Source: Erysipelotrichaceae bacterium
Lineage (GTDB): Bacteria > Bacillota_I > Bacilli_A > Erysipelotrichales > Erysipelotrichaceae
Assembly: GCA_016280635.1 (NCBI GenBank)
Contig: JAEEHC010000052.1
Coordinates: forward strand, 1-64,000
DNA length: 64,000 nucleotides
Reading direction: 5' to 3'
Shown here: one piece after another, positions 48,318 through 57,842 of the stretch
Layout of the letters: each line of letters starts with the position of its first letter
Position numbering within the stretch: the first letter of the stretch is position 1
Notes under the pieces: model-generated
Databases searched by the model: none
Seen by the model: the letters and a program-made list of their open reading frames with translations, nothing else
Told to the model about the DNA's origin: nothing
Translations under genes and position numbers: made by a program

Positions 48318-49907
48318 ATGATAAAGAAACTCAAGGGCTGGGCCCTTGTAATCTGGATACTGATCGTACTGGTCGGCTACTTCATCATGCTGCCGCCGAT
48401 CAATCCGACTTCGATTGCCTTCTGGGCATTCTTCCTGCCGGTATTCTTCGTACCGCTGTTTGTGATAACCCAGGTTTTCTCCCTGAAGGGCGGTTTCAAG
48501 AAGGGAAAGGCTTTATGGCCGGTCTATCTGGTCGTTGGCTGCGTTGCCGTCTACCTGCTTGGCTCGCTGCTGTTTTCACCGGTGATCAATGCCAAACATT
48601 ATACCAACCGCATCACCATTACTACCGCGGATTTTGAAAGCAGCTTCAATGAGGTTGACTTCAATAATCTGCCGTTACTGGACAAGGCTTCCTCACAGAA
48701 GGTTGGTGACCGGGTGGTAGGTCAGGCTGCTGATCTGGTATCGCAGTTTTCCGTCAGTGATGAATATTCACTGATCAACTACCGCAATGAAATTGTCCGG
48801 GTTACTCCCTTAGAGCATAATGGATTCTTCAAGTATCTGGGTAACCTGAAGGGTACCGCCGGATATGTCATCGTCGACTGCACAACCGGTGACGCCCGGC
48901 TGGTAAGAACTCAAGAGGGACTGCGCTATCTGCCCAGCGCCTACATGTTCCATGACCTGCACCGTCATGTCCGCTTCCACTATCCGTTCGAAAATCTTGG
49001 TGAGACTTCCTTTGAGGTCGATGAGAATGGTGTTCCCTACTGGATCATTCAGACCATCAGCTATACCTGGGTCAACCTGCGTCCGCAGGTTTCCGGCATC
49101 ATCGCCGTCAATGCCATGACTGGTGATTGTCATAAGTATCAGGTCTCGGAAGTACCGCAGTGGATCGATAATGTCTATGACGCCTCACTGGTCATCAGCG
49201 AGATCGATTCCTGGGGTCTGTATCAGAACGGCTACTTCAATTCCCTGTTCGCTCAGAAAAACGTCGTACAGACAACGGACGGCTATACCTACATCACTGC
49301 TGACGATGATGTCTTCATGTACACCGGCATCACTTCCGTTTCCAGCGATGAAAGTAACATTGGCTTCGTACTGGTCAATCTGCGTACCCATCAGGCTGAC
49401 TACTTCGAGATCCCCGGTGCTGAGGAATTCAGCGCCATGGACAGCGCCGTTGGTGCCGTTCAGGAAAAAAACTACATCTCCACCTTCCCGCTATTGATCA
49501 AACTGTCTGGCCGGCCAACCTATCTGGTCTCTTTGAAAGACAGCGCCGGTCTGGTCAAGATGTACGGTTTCATCGATGTCTCCAACTATCAGAAGGTTAC
49601 CGTAACTGACAGCTCACTGGGCATCGTCAATGCGGCTAATGAATACCTGAAGACCTATCACAATGATCCGGTCATTGATGAGTATCATGAGGATCTGATG
49701 ACCATCGTCACGATCAATCAGACGGTTGTCAACGGCAACACCTGCTACTTCATCACTGACCAGAACTATAACCGCTACCAGCTGGATATCAATGTCGACC
49801 TGTCAGTTACTCCGTTCATTGGAGTTAATGACACCTATAAGGTGAAATATTATGAAAACGGCTCACTAAGAGTCATTGTAGGAATCGAGGCAAACTATGG
49901 ACAGTAA
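48318..49907 (+). CDS. Large membrane-anchored hypothetical protein with extracytoplasmic domain
   Basis: Three N-terminal TMs, then about 420 aa soluble region; overlaps galactokinase start. Confidence 0.7.
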   Translation: MIKKLKGWALVIWILIVLVGYFIMLPPINPTSIAFWAFFLPVFFVPLFVITQVFSLKGGFKKGKALWPVYLVVGCVAVYLLGSLLFSPVINAKHYTNRITITTADFESSFNEVDFNNLPLLDKASSQKVGDRVVGQAADLVSQFSVSDEYSLINYRNEIVRVTPLEHNGFFKYLGNLKGTAGYVIVDCTTGDARLVRTQEGLRYLPSAYMFHDLHRHVRFHYPFENLGETSFEVDENGVPYWIIQTISYTWVNLRPQVSGIIAVNAMTGDCHKYQVSEVPQWIDNVYDASLVISEIDSWGLYQNGYFNSLFAQKNVVQTTDGYTYITADDDVFMYTGITSVSSDESNIGFVLVNLRTHQADYFEIPGAEEFSAMDSAVGAVQEKNYISTFPLLIKLSGRPTYLVSLKDSAGLVKMYGFIDVSNYQKVTVTDSSLGIVNAANEYLKTYHNDPVIDEYHEDLMTIVTINQTVVNGNTCYFITDQNYNRYQLDINVDLSVTPFIGVNDTYKVKYYENGSLRVIVGIEANYGQ

Positions 49908-51168
49908 GGAATTAAGAAGAAGACTGGAAAATGATGAACTGAAGGATCAATTGCTGGACATCTATCTGGATCCCAGCTGGCTGGACAGACAGAAACAGCG
50001 TTATCTCAAGGCTCTGGATCGCTTTGAGGAACTCTATGGACCGGGTGAGGTAATGGTGTTGTCCGTACCGGGCCGCAGCGAGGTTGGCGGTAACCATACC
50101 GACCACCAGCACGGCAAGGTCGTAGCCTGTGGCATTAACCTGGACATCATCGCCTTCATACGCAAGGCGGAGGACATCGACTTTGTTTCTGATGACCGCA
50201 GCGTCAAGATCAGCCTGAATGATCTCGCCTATGCCAAGAAGGAAGAGCATACCACCCGCTCACTGGTCAAGGGCGTCGTCAAGAGACTGGCTACCCTGGG
50301 TTATCAGACCGGCGGCTTCCGCGGCTTCATGACCTCGGAAGTACTGGTCGGCTCGGGAATGAGTTCTTCCGCTGCCTTTGAAGTCATGATCGGCAACATC
50401 ATCAGTTATCTCTACAATGACGGTAAGATCGACGGCGTGGAGATCGCCAAGGTCTCCCAGTTTGCCGAGAATGTCTATTTCGGCAAGCCCTGCGGACTGA
50501 TGGACCAGATGGCCTGTTCCCTGGGCAATCTGATCAACATTGACTTCAAGGATAATGATAATCCGTTGGTTCACCGCGTTGATGTCGATTTCTCCCGTTT
50601 CGGCTATTCGCTGTGCATTGTTGATACTAAGGGCTCCCATGCCTCTCTGACCGATGAATATGCCGCCATTCCGGAAGAGATGAAGAAAGTTGCAGCCGTA
50701 CTTGGTCACACTTACGTCAGCGAAATGACTTATGATGAAGTTATTGAGCACATTGACGAGATCAGAGAGAAATGCGGCGACCGCGCGGTGCTCAGAAGCG
50801 TGCATGTCATTCAGGAAAACAAACGGGTCGATCAGCAGGTAGAGGCGCTGGAAAGCGGCGACTTTGCCGGTTTCCTGAAACTGGTCAAGGCCTCCGGTGA
50901 TTCTTCCTACAAGTATCTGCAGAATGTCTTTGCCTGCAAGGACTACAATAACCAGTCCGTTTCCCTGGGCTTATTGGCCAGTGAGCTGGCCTTAGGTGAC
51001 AATGGGGTGGTCAGAGTGCATGGCGGCGGGTTTGCCGGCAGCATTCAGGCCTTTGTCAAGGACGGCTTTGTACCCGAATATAAGGAAAAGATTGAAAAGG
51101 TCTTTGGACCGGGTAGTTGCCATGTACTGAAGGTCAGGAAGTACGGTGGGCTGAAAGTCATAGGTTAA
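49897..51168 (+). CDS. galK: Galactokinase (divergent GHMP subfamily)
   Basis: 'GRSEVGGNHTDHQHGKVVACG', 'VGSGMSSSAAFEVMIG', 'VHGGGFAGSIQAFV'. Confidence 0.85.
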   Translation: MDSKELRRRLENDELKDQLLDIYLDPSWLDRQKQRYLKALDRFEELYGPGEVMVLSVPGRSEVGGNHTDHQHGKVVACGINLDIIAFIRKAEDIDFVSDDRSVKISLNDLAYAKKEEHTTRSLVKGVVKRLATLGYQTGGFRGFMTSEVLVGSGMSSSAAFEVMIGNIISYLYNDGKIDGVEIAKVSQFAENVYFGKPCGLMDQMACSLGNLINIDFKDNDNPLVHRVDVDFSRFGYSLCIVDTKGSHASLTDEYAAIPEEMKKVAAVLGHTYVSEMTYDEVIEHIDEIREKCGDRAVLRSVHVIQENKRVDQQVEALESGDFAGFLKLVKASGDSSYKYLQNVFACKDYNNQSVSLGLLASELALGDNGVVRVHGGGFAGSIQAFVKDGFVPEYKEKIEKVFGPGSCHVLKVRKYGGLKVIG

Positions 51169-51192
51169 GGCTGGTTAAGCAAATTCAAAATG

Positions 51193-51230
51193 AAAACGGA
51201 CTGGTTAAGTTCATGAGCCCAGTCCGTTTT
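51193..51230. terminator. Bidirectional terminator between galK and deoR-type gene
   Basis: AAAACGGACTGG...CCAGTCCGTTTT (12-bp stem). Confidence 0.88.
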
Positions 51231-51250
51231 TATGTGGGAAATTGAGAATC

Positions 51251-52015
51251 TTAGTCGGCAATTATGACTTCAATGCCGTCAGCCTGACAACTGCGGATAT
51301 CGTCTTCCGGAGTCTTACTGTCGGTAACCAGAACATCGATGTCCCGATAGGAAGCCACGGTGTAGCGTACTCTCCGGTTGAATTTGGAATGATCAGCCAC
51401 AAAAATGACCTTATCTGACTGATCGATGATGTACTTCTTCAGTATGGTGACATCGAGAGAGTAATCGGTGACACCTTGCGAGGGAGAGATGGAAGCTGCG
51501 CCCATGATGGTCTTCTGAAAGTTGAAAACGCCGATATCATAACTGTTGAGCATGTTGGTGACCGTTCCGTCGTCCCTTTTAAGTAGTCCGCCGAGGATGA
51601 TTACCTTGATGTTTTCACTGCTCAAAAGAGCTTGGGCAACGGCAAGAGCATTGGTAACCGCAACGACCTTCTTACCGCTGGCAGCCAGCTGCTTGGCAAC
51701 TTCCAGAGCAGTGGTACCGCCGTCAATGAAAACTGCTTCCTCGTCTTCGATCATTTCCACCGTCTTGCGGGCGATCGCCTGCTTTTCCGCCAGTCTGGTG
51801 ACGGCACGGCTGTCAAATGACTGCTCAGGTTCGTATACCCTGCCTTCTATGGCGCCTCCGTAAACCCGGCGTAACAGGCCCTGTTCTTCGAGTTCCTCCA
51901 GATCGCGTCTGACAGTCTCCATCGTTACATTAAAGCGTTGTACGATGTCCTGAGCCTTGATCTTCTTGTCTTTTCTCAATGTATCAAGGATGTAGTCTTT
52001 TCTTTCTAATTTCAT
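51251..52015 (-). CDS. DeoR/GlpR-family transcriptional regulator
   Basis: 'MKLERKDYILDTLRKDKKIKAQDIVQRFNVTMETVRRDLEELEEQGLLRRVYGGA'; C-term sensor 'VFIDGGTTALEVAKQL'. Confidence 0.95.
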   Translation of the reverse strand: MKLERKDYILDTLRKDKKIKAQDIVQRFNVTMETVRRDLEELEEQGLLRRVYGGAIEGRVYEPEQSFDSRAVTRLAEKQAIARKTVEMIEDEEAVFIDGGTTALEVAKQLAASGKKVVAVTNALAVAQALLSSENIKVIILGGLLKRDDGTVTNMLNSYDIGVFNFQKTIMGAASISPSQGVTDYSLDVTILKKYIIDQSDKVIFVADHSKFNRRVRYTVASYRDIDVLVTDSKTPEDDIRSCQADGIEVIIAD

Positions 52016-52095
52016 GGTTAATCTCCAATACGCAATATTATTATGACTAATTTGGTGTTGGATTACAACTTTTTGGTGAAAATCTTTACGAAAAA

Positions 52096-52218
52096 TGTTG
52101 TATCGCAACATTTATATGTTGCAATCAAAGAAATATATGTTATTATCTAATTGAAAAAAGGTTGTATCGCAAATTGCGATGTTGATATTAATGCTACATT
52201 TAGTGTTGCGATACAACA
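52096..52218. promoter_or_regulatory. Operator cluster in divergent deoR/PTS intergenic region (three sites) with promoter TTGCAA-N16-TATTAT
   Basis: TGTTGTATCGCAACA (52096-52110); ATCGCAAATTGCGAT (52166-52180); TGTTGCGATACAACA (52204-52218, exact reverse complement of site 1). Confidence 0.85.
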
Positions 52219-52251
52219 TTATGCCACGTCATGGCAGAAAGGAGAATGCTT

Positions 52252-52734
52252 ATGGTCGTCTTATACAGAGTTGATGACCGGCTGATCCACGGACAGGTTC
52301 AGACTTCCTGGATCAGAGAGTATCAGGTTAACCGGATCATTGTCATTGACGATAAGGTTGTCAATGAGCCATTGACCGTTCAGATCCTGAAAATCGCCAA
52401 ACCTCCGCATGTTGATTTAGTTATCTGTGGCACCGATCGGGCAATTAATTTGCTGGAAAAAGATGCGGCGCAGGCCAATGCCAGAACGTTGGTCATCTTT
52501 AAAACCATTGCCACAGCGGCTGAACTGGTGAGGCAGGGTCTGGATATCAGATCCATGGTCATTGGTCCGACCGCTAATAAGGAAGGAACCGTCCAGATGG
52601 CTAAGAACACCTATTTCTCACCGTTAGAAGTAGATGCTGCCCGTTATCTTAATGCTAAAGAGGTAGAGATGAATATCCAATTACTGCCAAGCGAACCAAA
52701 GGTCAGCGTTGGCAGTGTACTAGAGAAAATGTAA
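52252..52734 (+). CDS. PTS mannose/fructose/sorbose-family IIB component
   Basis: 'YRVDDRLIHGQVQTSWIREYQVNRIIVIDD'; RBS AAAGGAG. Confidence 0.95.
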   Translation: MVVLYRVDDRLIHGQVQTSWIREYQVNRIIVIDDKVVNEPLTVQILKIAKPPHVDLVICGTDRAINLLEKDAAQANARTLVIFKTIATAAELVRQGLDIRSMVIGPTANKEGTVQMAKNTYFSPLEVDAARYLNAKEVEMNIQLLPSEPKVSVGSVLEKM

Positions 52735-52763
52735 CAAAATAGTTAAGGAAAGGAGAGAACACT

Positions 52764-53549
52764 ATGGAGATTACATTAATGCAGGCTGTACTGATTACCG
52801 TGTTCAGCGTGCTGTCCAACCTGATGTTCCCGTTACTGGGCGACATCGGCGGTTACTTTGGAATCGGCAGACCGTTAATTGCCGGTACCATCGTTGGTCT
52901 CATTCTCGGTGATGTCAAAACCGGTATGATGATCGGTGCTACCCTTAATGCCGTTTATATGAACTCCCAGGCAGTTGGCAACGTCATGTCATCCGATGTC
53001 ACCATGGCCGGTTACACAGCTACGGCTCTGGCTATGGCCGGCGGCAGTGATACTGCCATGGCTCTGGCCCTGTCCATTCCGATCGGCATTTTCGGTGCTT
53101 TGCTGTTTACTGCACAGAATGCCGTATGCGTATTCGTCTGCCATTGGTGTGACAGGTATGCAGCTGAAGGCAACACAAAGAAGATGTGGCTCTACGGCAT
53201 CATCATTCCGGCTGTTATCTTCAATATCATCCGTTTCGCCACGACCTTCCCGGTCATTTACTACGGCGCTCAGTATTCAGCAGCCATTGAGGCCTGGATG
53301 CCTGAAGTAGTTACCAATGCCATGGGCGTTGTCGGCGGAATCCTGCCGGCCGTTGGTATGGCATTGCTGCTGAAGGTCATGGTTACCAAGCCTTCACACT
53401 GGTGCTTCTTCCTGTTCGGCTTTGTTGCCTTTGCCGTCTTGGGAATCGGATCCGTCCCGTTAACAATTCTGGCCATTGGTCTTGCTGTCGTTCTTGACAG
53501 TGTCAGAAGCCAGAATACTCCAGTAGATTCACTGGAAAGTCTGGAATAG
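52764..53549 (+). CDS. PTS mannose-family IIC component
   Basis: 'GRPLIAGTIVGLILGDVKTGMMIGATLNAVYMN'. Confidence 0.93.
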   Translation: MEITLMQAVLITVFSVLSNLMFPLLGDIGGYFGIGRPLIAGTIVGLILGDVKTGMMIGATLNAVYMNSQAVGNVMSSDVTMAGYTATALAMAGGSDTAMALALSIPIGIFGALLFTAQNAVCVFVCHWCDRYAAEGNTKKMWLYGIIIPAVIFNIIRFATTFPVIYYGAQYSAAIEAWMPEVVTNAMGVVGGILPAVGMALLLKVMVTKPSHWCFFLFGFVAFAVLGIGSVPLTILAIGLAVVLDSVRSQNTPVDSLESLE

Positions 53550-53561
53550 GAGGAACGAACA

Positions 53562-54383
53562 ATGTCAGAAAGAAATTACAAGTTAACTGATGCTGATCTC
53601 AGAAAATCATGGTTCACCTGGATTATGTTTGACTGCTGTTCAAACAACTGGGAAAGAATGCAGAACATTGACTGGGCACTGGCAATGGCTCCGACCTTAA
53701 GAAAGCTTTATCCTAATGATGATAAGGCCTTCGCGGACAGACTGACTGCTCACATGGAATTTTTCAACACTCAGCCGACTGTTGGCTGTGCCATCCTGGG
53801 TATCGTCAATGCCATGGAAGAAGAAAAGGCTGCCGGTAAGGAAATTCCTTCTGAAGCCATCTCTTCTGTCAAGTCATCAATGATGGGTCCCTTAGCCGGT
53901 ATCGGTGACTCCGTCATGAACTCACTGATCGAAGTCATCCTGATGTCCATCGCCATGACTCTGGCATATCAGGGCAATGTCTTCGGACCGATTCTGTACA
54001 TGATCACCTGGGTTCCGATCTCTGTCGGCATTTCCTGGTTCTTAATGAAGCGGGGCTATGAATTAGGCGTTGATTCCATCTCTGTTCTTAACGGCGCCGC
54101 CATGAACAGACTTGTTGAAGGCCTGACAACTGTTGGTCTGGTCGTTATCGGCGGTCTGACAGCTACTTATGTCGCTCTGTCAACTACTTTACAGATCAAT
54201 GTCGTTGATGCTGATTCCACGGCTGTTCAGGGAGTTCTCGACAGCATCCTGCCGGGTCTGTTACCGTTAAGCATAACCCTGTTCTGCTACTGGCTGCTGA
54301 CCAAGAAGAAGGTATCACCGATGGTGCTGATCCTTATCCTCTTTGTTGTCGGTACACTCTTATCAGTATTAGGAATCTGCTAA
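53562..54383 (+). CDS. PTS mannose-family IID component
   Basis: 'FFNTQPTVGCAILGIVNAMEEEKAAG', 'SVKSSMMGPLAGIGDSV'. Confidence 0.95.
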   Translation: MSERNYKLTDADLRKSWFTWIMFDCCSNNWERMQNIDWALAMAPTLRKLYPNDDKAFADRLTAHMEFFNTQPTVGCAILGIVNAMEEEKAAGKEIPSEAISSVKSSMMGPLAGIGDSVMNSLIEVILMSIAMTLAYQGNVFGPILYMITWVPISVGISWFLMKRGYELGVDSISVLNGAAMNRLVEGLTTVGLVVIGGLTATYVALSTTLQINVVDADSTAVQGVLDSILPGLLPLSITLFCYWLLTKKKVSPMVLILILFVVGTLLSVLGIC

Positions 54384-54397
54384 AAATGCATAATTAT

Positions 54398-54432
54398 GGC
54401 GGGTATCAGGATACTGATATCCGCCATTTTTT
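54398..54432 (+). terminator. Intra-operon terminator/attenuator-like hairpin between IID and ADH genes
   Basis: GGCGGGTATCAG-GATA-CTGATATCCGCC-ATTTTTT (one G-U). Confidence 0.82.
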
Positions 54433-54446
54433 ACAGGAGGTCACTT

Positions 54447-55622
54447 ATGTTGAATTTTACTTTCCAGAATCCCTGTAAGATCATCTTTGGTAAAGATGAG
54501 CAGAAGCAGGTAGGCAAACTCGTAAAAGAGTATTCCAGCCGTGTCCTGATGGTATACGGGCGTAACAGCATCAAGGCAAGCGGACTCTACGACCAGATCT
54601 GCGATGCTCTGAAGGCTGAAGGAATTGAATTTGTGGAACTGTCCGGAGTAAAAGGCAATCCGGAGATGGATCTCGTCTATAAGGGAATCGATCTTTGCCG
54701 AAAGAACGATCTGGACTTCGTGTTGGCAGTAGGCGGCGGCAGTGTAATCGACACCGGCAAGGCCATCTCGGTAGGCGTCCCTTATGATGGCGACGTCTGG
54801 GATTTCTATCTGCGCAAAACCAAGCCTTTGAAGGCTCTGCCCATAGGAACGGTTCTGACCGTTGTCGGGGCCGGATCAGAAATGAGCTGCAGTAATGTCG
54901 TAACCAAGGCTGATGAAAAGCTGAAGAGAGACTTTGACAATCAGGTCATCATCCCGAAGTTCTCGATTCTCAACCCGGAACTGACCTATACCGTTTCCCG
55001 TTATCAGACCGCCTGCGGCAGCTTTGACGCCCTCTCCCATGTCATGGAAAGATACTTTACTCAGGTAGAACATACTGATGTAACCGACAGGCTGTGTGAA
55101 GCGCTCATGAAGACTATCGTTACCTTCACTCCGCTTATCCAACAGCAGCCGGATAATTACGATTACCGCGCTGAAGTCATGTGGGCAGCAACGCTGGCAC
55201 AGAATAACCTGATGTCAACCGGTCGGGATGGTGACTGGGCCTGCCATAAGATTGAACATGAACTGTCCGGTGAATATGACATTGCTCATGGTGAAGGCCT
55301 GGCAATGCTGTATCCTTCCTGGATAAGATATGTCTATAAGAGCAATCCTGAACGCATCAGGCAGTTTGGACGCCGTGTCTTCGATATTGACCTGGCTGGC
55401 TACGATGATGATGCTGCCTGTCTGAAGGTTGCTGACGCAATGGAAGATTTTGAGAAGAAGATCGGTCTGAAAACCGACCTGAGTTCACTGGAACTTGACG
55501 GGGAAAAGGCCAGAATGCTGGCAGAAAGATGCTGCTGGAATTCTCCCACCAAGGGCAAGTTCAGAAAACTGGATGCCGCAAGCATTGCTGAACTGCTGAT
55601 GCTGGCATCAGAAAAGAGGTAA
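54447..55622 (+). CDS. Iron-containing alcohol dehydrogenase (BDH/YqhD-like)
   Basis: 'FQNPCKIIFGKDEQKQVGKLV', 'VLAVGGGSVIDTGKAISVG', 'CHKIEHELSGEYDIAHGEGLAMLYPSW'; ATG at 54447. Confidence 0.93.
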   Translation: MLNFTFQNPCKIIFGKDEQKQVGKLVKEYSSRVLMVYGRNSIKASGLYDQICDALKAEGIEFVELSGVKGNPEMDLVYKGIDLCRKNDLDFVLAVGGGSVIDTGKAISVGVPYDGDVWDFYLRKTKPLKALPIGTVLTVVGAGSEMSCSNVVTKADEKLKRDFDNQVIIPKFSILNPELTYTVSRYQTACGSFDALSHVMERYFTQVEHTDVTDRLCEALMKTIVTFTPLIQQQPDNYDYRAEVMWAATLAQNNLMSTGRDGDWACHKIEHELSGEYDIAHGEGLAMLYPSWIRYVYKSNPERIRQFGRRVFDIDLAGYDDDAACLKVADAMEDFEKKIGLKTDLSSLELDGEKARMLAERCCWNSPTKGKFRKLDAASIAELLMLASEKR

Positions 55623-55626
55623 GTAA

Positions 55627-56703
55627 ATGTTATCGTGCATTTTAAGAGAAGATAAGGTTAGCAGAAGCATTATTGATAACCGCAAGGAAACATTCAAACA
55701 ACTTTTAGAATATTATTGCAAGGATACCGGCCGATTTAATGAAATCGTCATCGTTGGTTCCGGTTCGAGTTTTACTTCGACAACAGCTGCCTTTCAGACA
55801 GTTGAAAGATTCAGTGGTATCTGTACCAATGCCATGATGCCTAATCTGTTCATCAATAAGGTAGCCTATAATCCGAATGCTTTATATGTATTCATTTCCC
55901 AAACCGGTTCATCAGCCCTGACTCAGGCCGGTGTCATCCGGGCCAGAGAGCATGGCTGCGTAACTTTGGCAGTAAGTGAGGCTCCGGATACCAAGGTGGC
56001 CAGTGAAGCGGAACTGTTTGTCAACATGGGAGCAGGCTTTGAGGAATACGGTCAGAGAACCATTGGTTTCTGCGCTACCGTTTTAACAGAAATGCTGATG
56101 GGTCTGGAACTTGGTCTGGCTAACGGTCATCTCAGCCAGCAGGAATATGATGCCTATATTGATGAGGCCTACAGGATGTGCGACAATGTCCCCAAGGTTA
56201 TTGAGGCATCAGACAAGTGGCTGGCTGCTCATCTGGAAAACCTGTCAAGCGGTGATAATTTCATGCTGTTTGGACCCAAGAGTCTTTACGGTATTGCCCT
56301 TGAGGGTGCTCTGAAGATGCTGGAAGTTGTCAAGAAGTTTGGCGCTGTCGGCTATGAGATGGATGACGGACTGCATGGTCCTAACATGGGCATGACGGAT
56401 AAAACAAGAGTCATTGTTTTATCTGACGGTGTTTCCGATCAGCCGCTGGCTCAGGGAATTGCCAGATATGTTAAGAATGAAGTAGGTACTGCCTATATTG
56501 TTGGAAAGAATGTCATCGATGATAGCGATTTTGAATTGAATTTTGTCACAGAAAATTTCCTTTCTCTGGAATTCGCTCCCTTTGTACAGCTTCTTTCTTA
56601 CCGACTGGCAGAATATCTCGGGGTTGAAGTGCCGCTGTTCAAGGATCTGGTATTACCGGATCAGAAGTATTTCAACACCCATACTGAACACCTTGGTAAA
56701 TAG
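55627..56703 (+). CDS. Double-SIS-domain sugar isomerase/deglycase-like protein
   Basis: 'EIVIVGSGSSFTSTTAAF', 'VFISQTGSSALTQAGVIRAREHG', 'LFGPKSLYGIALEGALKMLE'. Confidence 0.88.
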   Translation: MLSCILREDKVSRSIIDNRKETFKQLLEYYCKDTGRFNEIVIVGSGSSFTSTTAAFQTVERFSGICTNAMMPNLFINKVAYNPNALYVFISQTGSSALTQAGVIRAREHGCVTLAVSEAPDTKVASEAELFVNMGAGFEEYGQRTIGFCATVLTEMLMGLELGLANGHLSQQEYDAYIDEAYRMCDNVPKVIEASDKWLAAHLENLSSGDNFMLFGPKSLYGIALEGALKMLEVVKKFGAVGYEMDDGLHGPNMGMTDKTRVIVLSDGVSDQPLAQGIARYVKNEVGTAYIVGKNVIDDSDFELNFVTENFLSLEFAPFVQLLSYRLAEYLGVEVPLFKDLVLPDQKYFNTHTEHLGK

Positions 56704-56725
56704 GTAGGTACATTAACGACACAAC

Positions 56726-56765
56726 AAAAGGGAGATGAACAGTTTAACTGATCGGTCTCCCTTTT
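56726..56765. terminator. Bidirectional terminator
   Basis: AAAAGGGAGA...TCTCCCTTTT. Confidence 0.85.
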
Positions 56766-56781
56766 CAATTGAGAACATTAT

Positions 56782-57585
56782 TTAGTCAAGTATTCTGTCG
56801 ATAGCTTCAGCGACTCCATTTTCATTATTTGAGGCGACTGTATGTTCACAGATCTGCCTGACAAAGTCGCTGGCATTGGCCATCGCAAATGAATGGCGGG
56901 CAAAGGAGAGCATAGTAAGGTCATTATCGGAGTCGCCAATGGCGGCGACGTTTTCCCGGCTGATGTCCAGACGGTGGCAGAGCCACTTCAAAGCTGCGCC
57001 TTTGGATGACATCCGGTCATTGACCTCCAAAGCTCCCCCAGCGGTATCCATGACATTGAGGCCGATGAATTCGCCCTGCAGCTGCAGTACCTTCGGTTCA
57101 TTTTCCTCCAAGGTCCTGATGGCGATCTTTTCCAGGGAGAAATCCTCACGGTCGAGAAGATCATAGAGGTTGCGGACATAGCGTCCTCGGGGATTGCGGA
57201 CCATCGGAAAACGGATGGCGATGTCGTTGATGTTGCGGCCGCTGTAGTAAAAGTCATCACCGCTTTCAAAGCCGATCCAGACATCCATGCCTTCCAGAGC
57301 TTCCAGAAAGCTCTTAGCCATTTCCTTGTTCATTGACTGATGAAAGATGATCTGGCGGGTGCGCAGGTCGATTACCCGGGCACCGTTGGAGATGATTGCA
57401 TAATTAAGGCCGAGATCCAATACCTGTTGTGGAAGCACGACCAGCGGCCGGCCGGAAGCGATTACGACCTCAATACCGCTGTTGGCAGCTCGCTGAACCG
57501 CGGTCAGGTCAGTATCGCTGATGCTTTTGTCATCTCTTAACAGTGTTCCGTCCATGTCAATGGCCAGCAGTTTAACTTCACCCAT
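56782..57585 (-). CDS. Cof-type HAD-IIB family phosphatase
   Basis: 'KLLAIDMDGTLLRDDKSIS', 'VAAIGDSDNDLTML'; ATG at 57585 preferred over upstream TTG. Confidence 0.93.
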   Translation of the reverse strand: MGEVKLLAIDMDGTLLRDDKSISDTDLTAVQRAANSGIEVVIASGRPLVVLPQQVLDLGLNYAIISNGARVIDLRTRQIIFHQSMNKEMAKSFLEALEGMDVWIGFESGDDFYYSGRNINDIAIRFPMVRNPRGRYVRNLYDLLDREDFSLEKIAIRTLEENEPKVLQLQGEFIGLNVMDTAGGALEVNDRMSSKGAALKWLCHRLDISRENVAAIGDSDNDLTMLSFARHSFAMANASDFVRQICEHTVASNNENGVAEAIDRILD

Positions 57586-57704
57586 GTCGCTTGCCTTTAT
57601 CCCTTCCAATTTATTCTATTATACACTAAAGCAGTATCTCGGGCATCTTGTGTGATAGAGCGCTTCAACGAAAAATTCAATCAACGCACTTTTATACAAA
57701 CTTC

Positions 57705-57829
57705 TTGCATTACCGCCGATATGTGTTAATATAATACCAATGAACTTTAAGACGGTGCAGAGACGCCGGCAAGTTTGCGCAGTTATGGTTTTTTGCGAGC
57801 AAATCCTGTCGGTGCGACAGGATTTTTTT
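57705..57829 (+). promoter_or_regulatory. pyrR leader: promoter, PyrR-binding hairpin, terminator
   Basis: TTGCAT-N19-TATAAT; CGGTG-CAGAGA-CGCCG anti-antiterminator loop after CTTTAAGA; terminator AAATCCTGTCG-GTG-CGACAGGATTT-TTTT (57801-57829). Confidence 0.83.
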
Positions 57830-57842
57830 CAGGGAGAGCATT

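Noticed and set aside
51171-51210. Repeated CTGGTTAAG (two copies) after galK as a possible regulatory repeat
   Set aside because: Only two short copies, one inside the terminator loop; likely chance.
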